From the NCBI GenBank assembly GCA_018806985.1, contig JADANN010000375.1:2852001-2916000 (forward strand): DNA of 64,000 nt, given 5' to 3'. The DNA is from Angiostrongylus vasorum. Its lineage: Eukaryota > Nematoda > Chromadorea > Rhabditida > Metastrongylidae. Of the stretch, positions 63,905-64,000 are shown piece by piece. The position numbers and the translations under genes were made by a program. The notes beneath the pieces are model-generated. The model worked only from the letters and a program-made list of their open reading frames with translations. It made no database searches and was not told the DNA's origin. Numbering within the stretch: position 1 is the first letter of the stretch; the number at the start of each line of letters is the position of its first letter.

Positions 63905-64000
63905 CTGGAAAATGAAAAAACAAAATTTATTAAAGCAATAAGGTTTCTTAGAAGAAGCCTGGACCTTAACAAATGCACAAAGCTAAAAAGGATTAAGCTA

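Overview
The window looks like nuclear DNA of a rhabditid (clade V) nematode, most likely a strongylid or hookworm-type parasite. Genes are split into many exons of 60-230 bases. Introns are long (0.1-12 kb), AT-rich and end in nematode-type acceptors (TTTCAG, TTTTAG). Dispersed tRNA-derived SINE-like repeats, RTE-type LINE fossils and Penelope-like retroelement pieces fill the introns. No bacterial operon, CRISPR array or viral gene was seen.

Three multi-exon genes can be read by hand. (1) 22.25-34.5 kb, plus strand: a CCDC85-family coiled-coil protein, the apparent orthologue of C. elegans picc-1, with a possible first exon at 16.27 kb. (2) 37.6-63.9 kb, minus strand: a novel-type protein kinase C (nPKC epsilon/eta class, C. 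elegans pkc-1). It shows the end of its C2 domain, the pseudosubstrate, C1A, C1B, the full kinase domain and the AGC tail; the N-terminal C2 exons lie beyond the right edge. (3) 52.76-60.60 kb, plus strand: a DUF229 (PF02995) alkaline-phosphatase/sulfatase-fold protein with an N-terminal membrane anchor. It sits wholly inside the 12.2-kb pkc-1 intron and is transcribed on the opposite strand.

Layout: 1-16 kb is repeat-rich, with a few isolated exon-like segments, mostly minus strand, that may belong to an unidentified gene. 16-35 kb is the CCDC85 gene, with RTE and Penelope-like fragments in its introns. 35-37.6 kb is a short gap between convergent genes. 37.6-64 kb is pkc-1 with the nested DUF229 gene.

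At least three dispersed repeat families recur (called A, B and C here). Families A and B have tRNA-like Pol III heads. A further group of small foldback elements carries, in each arm, a motif resembling a hammerhead-ribozyme core (CTGANGA...GAAAC). Reading frames break by one extra base at two A6 runs in pkc-1 and possibly at one T5 run in the DUF229 gene. Each break is next to a splice donor, which points to assembly homopolymer errors rather than dead genes. No clearly new biological system could be demonstrated. The best leads are the nested gene, the hammerhead-like foldbacks and the orphan exons in the left third.
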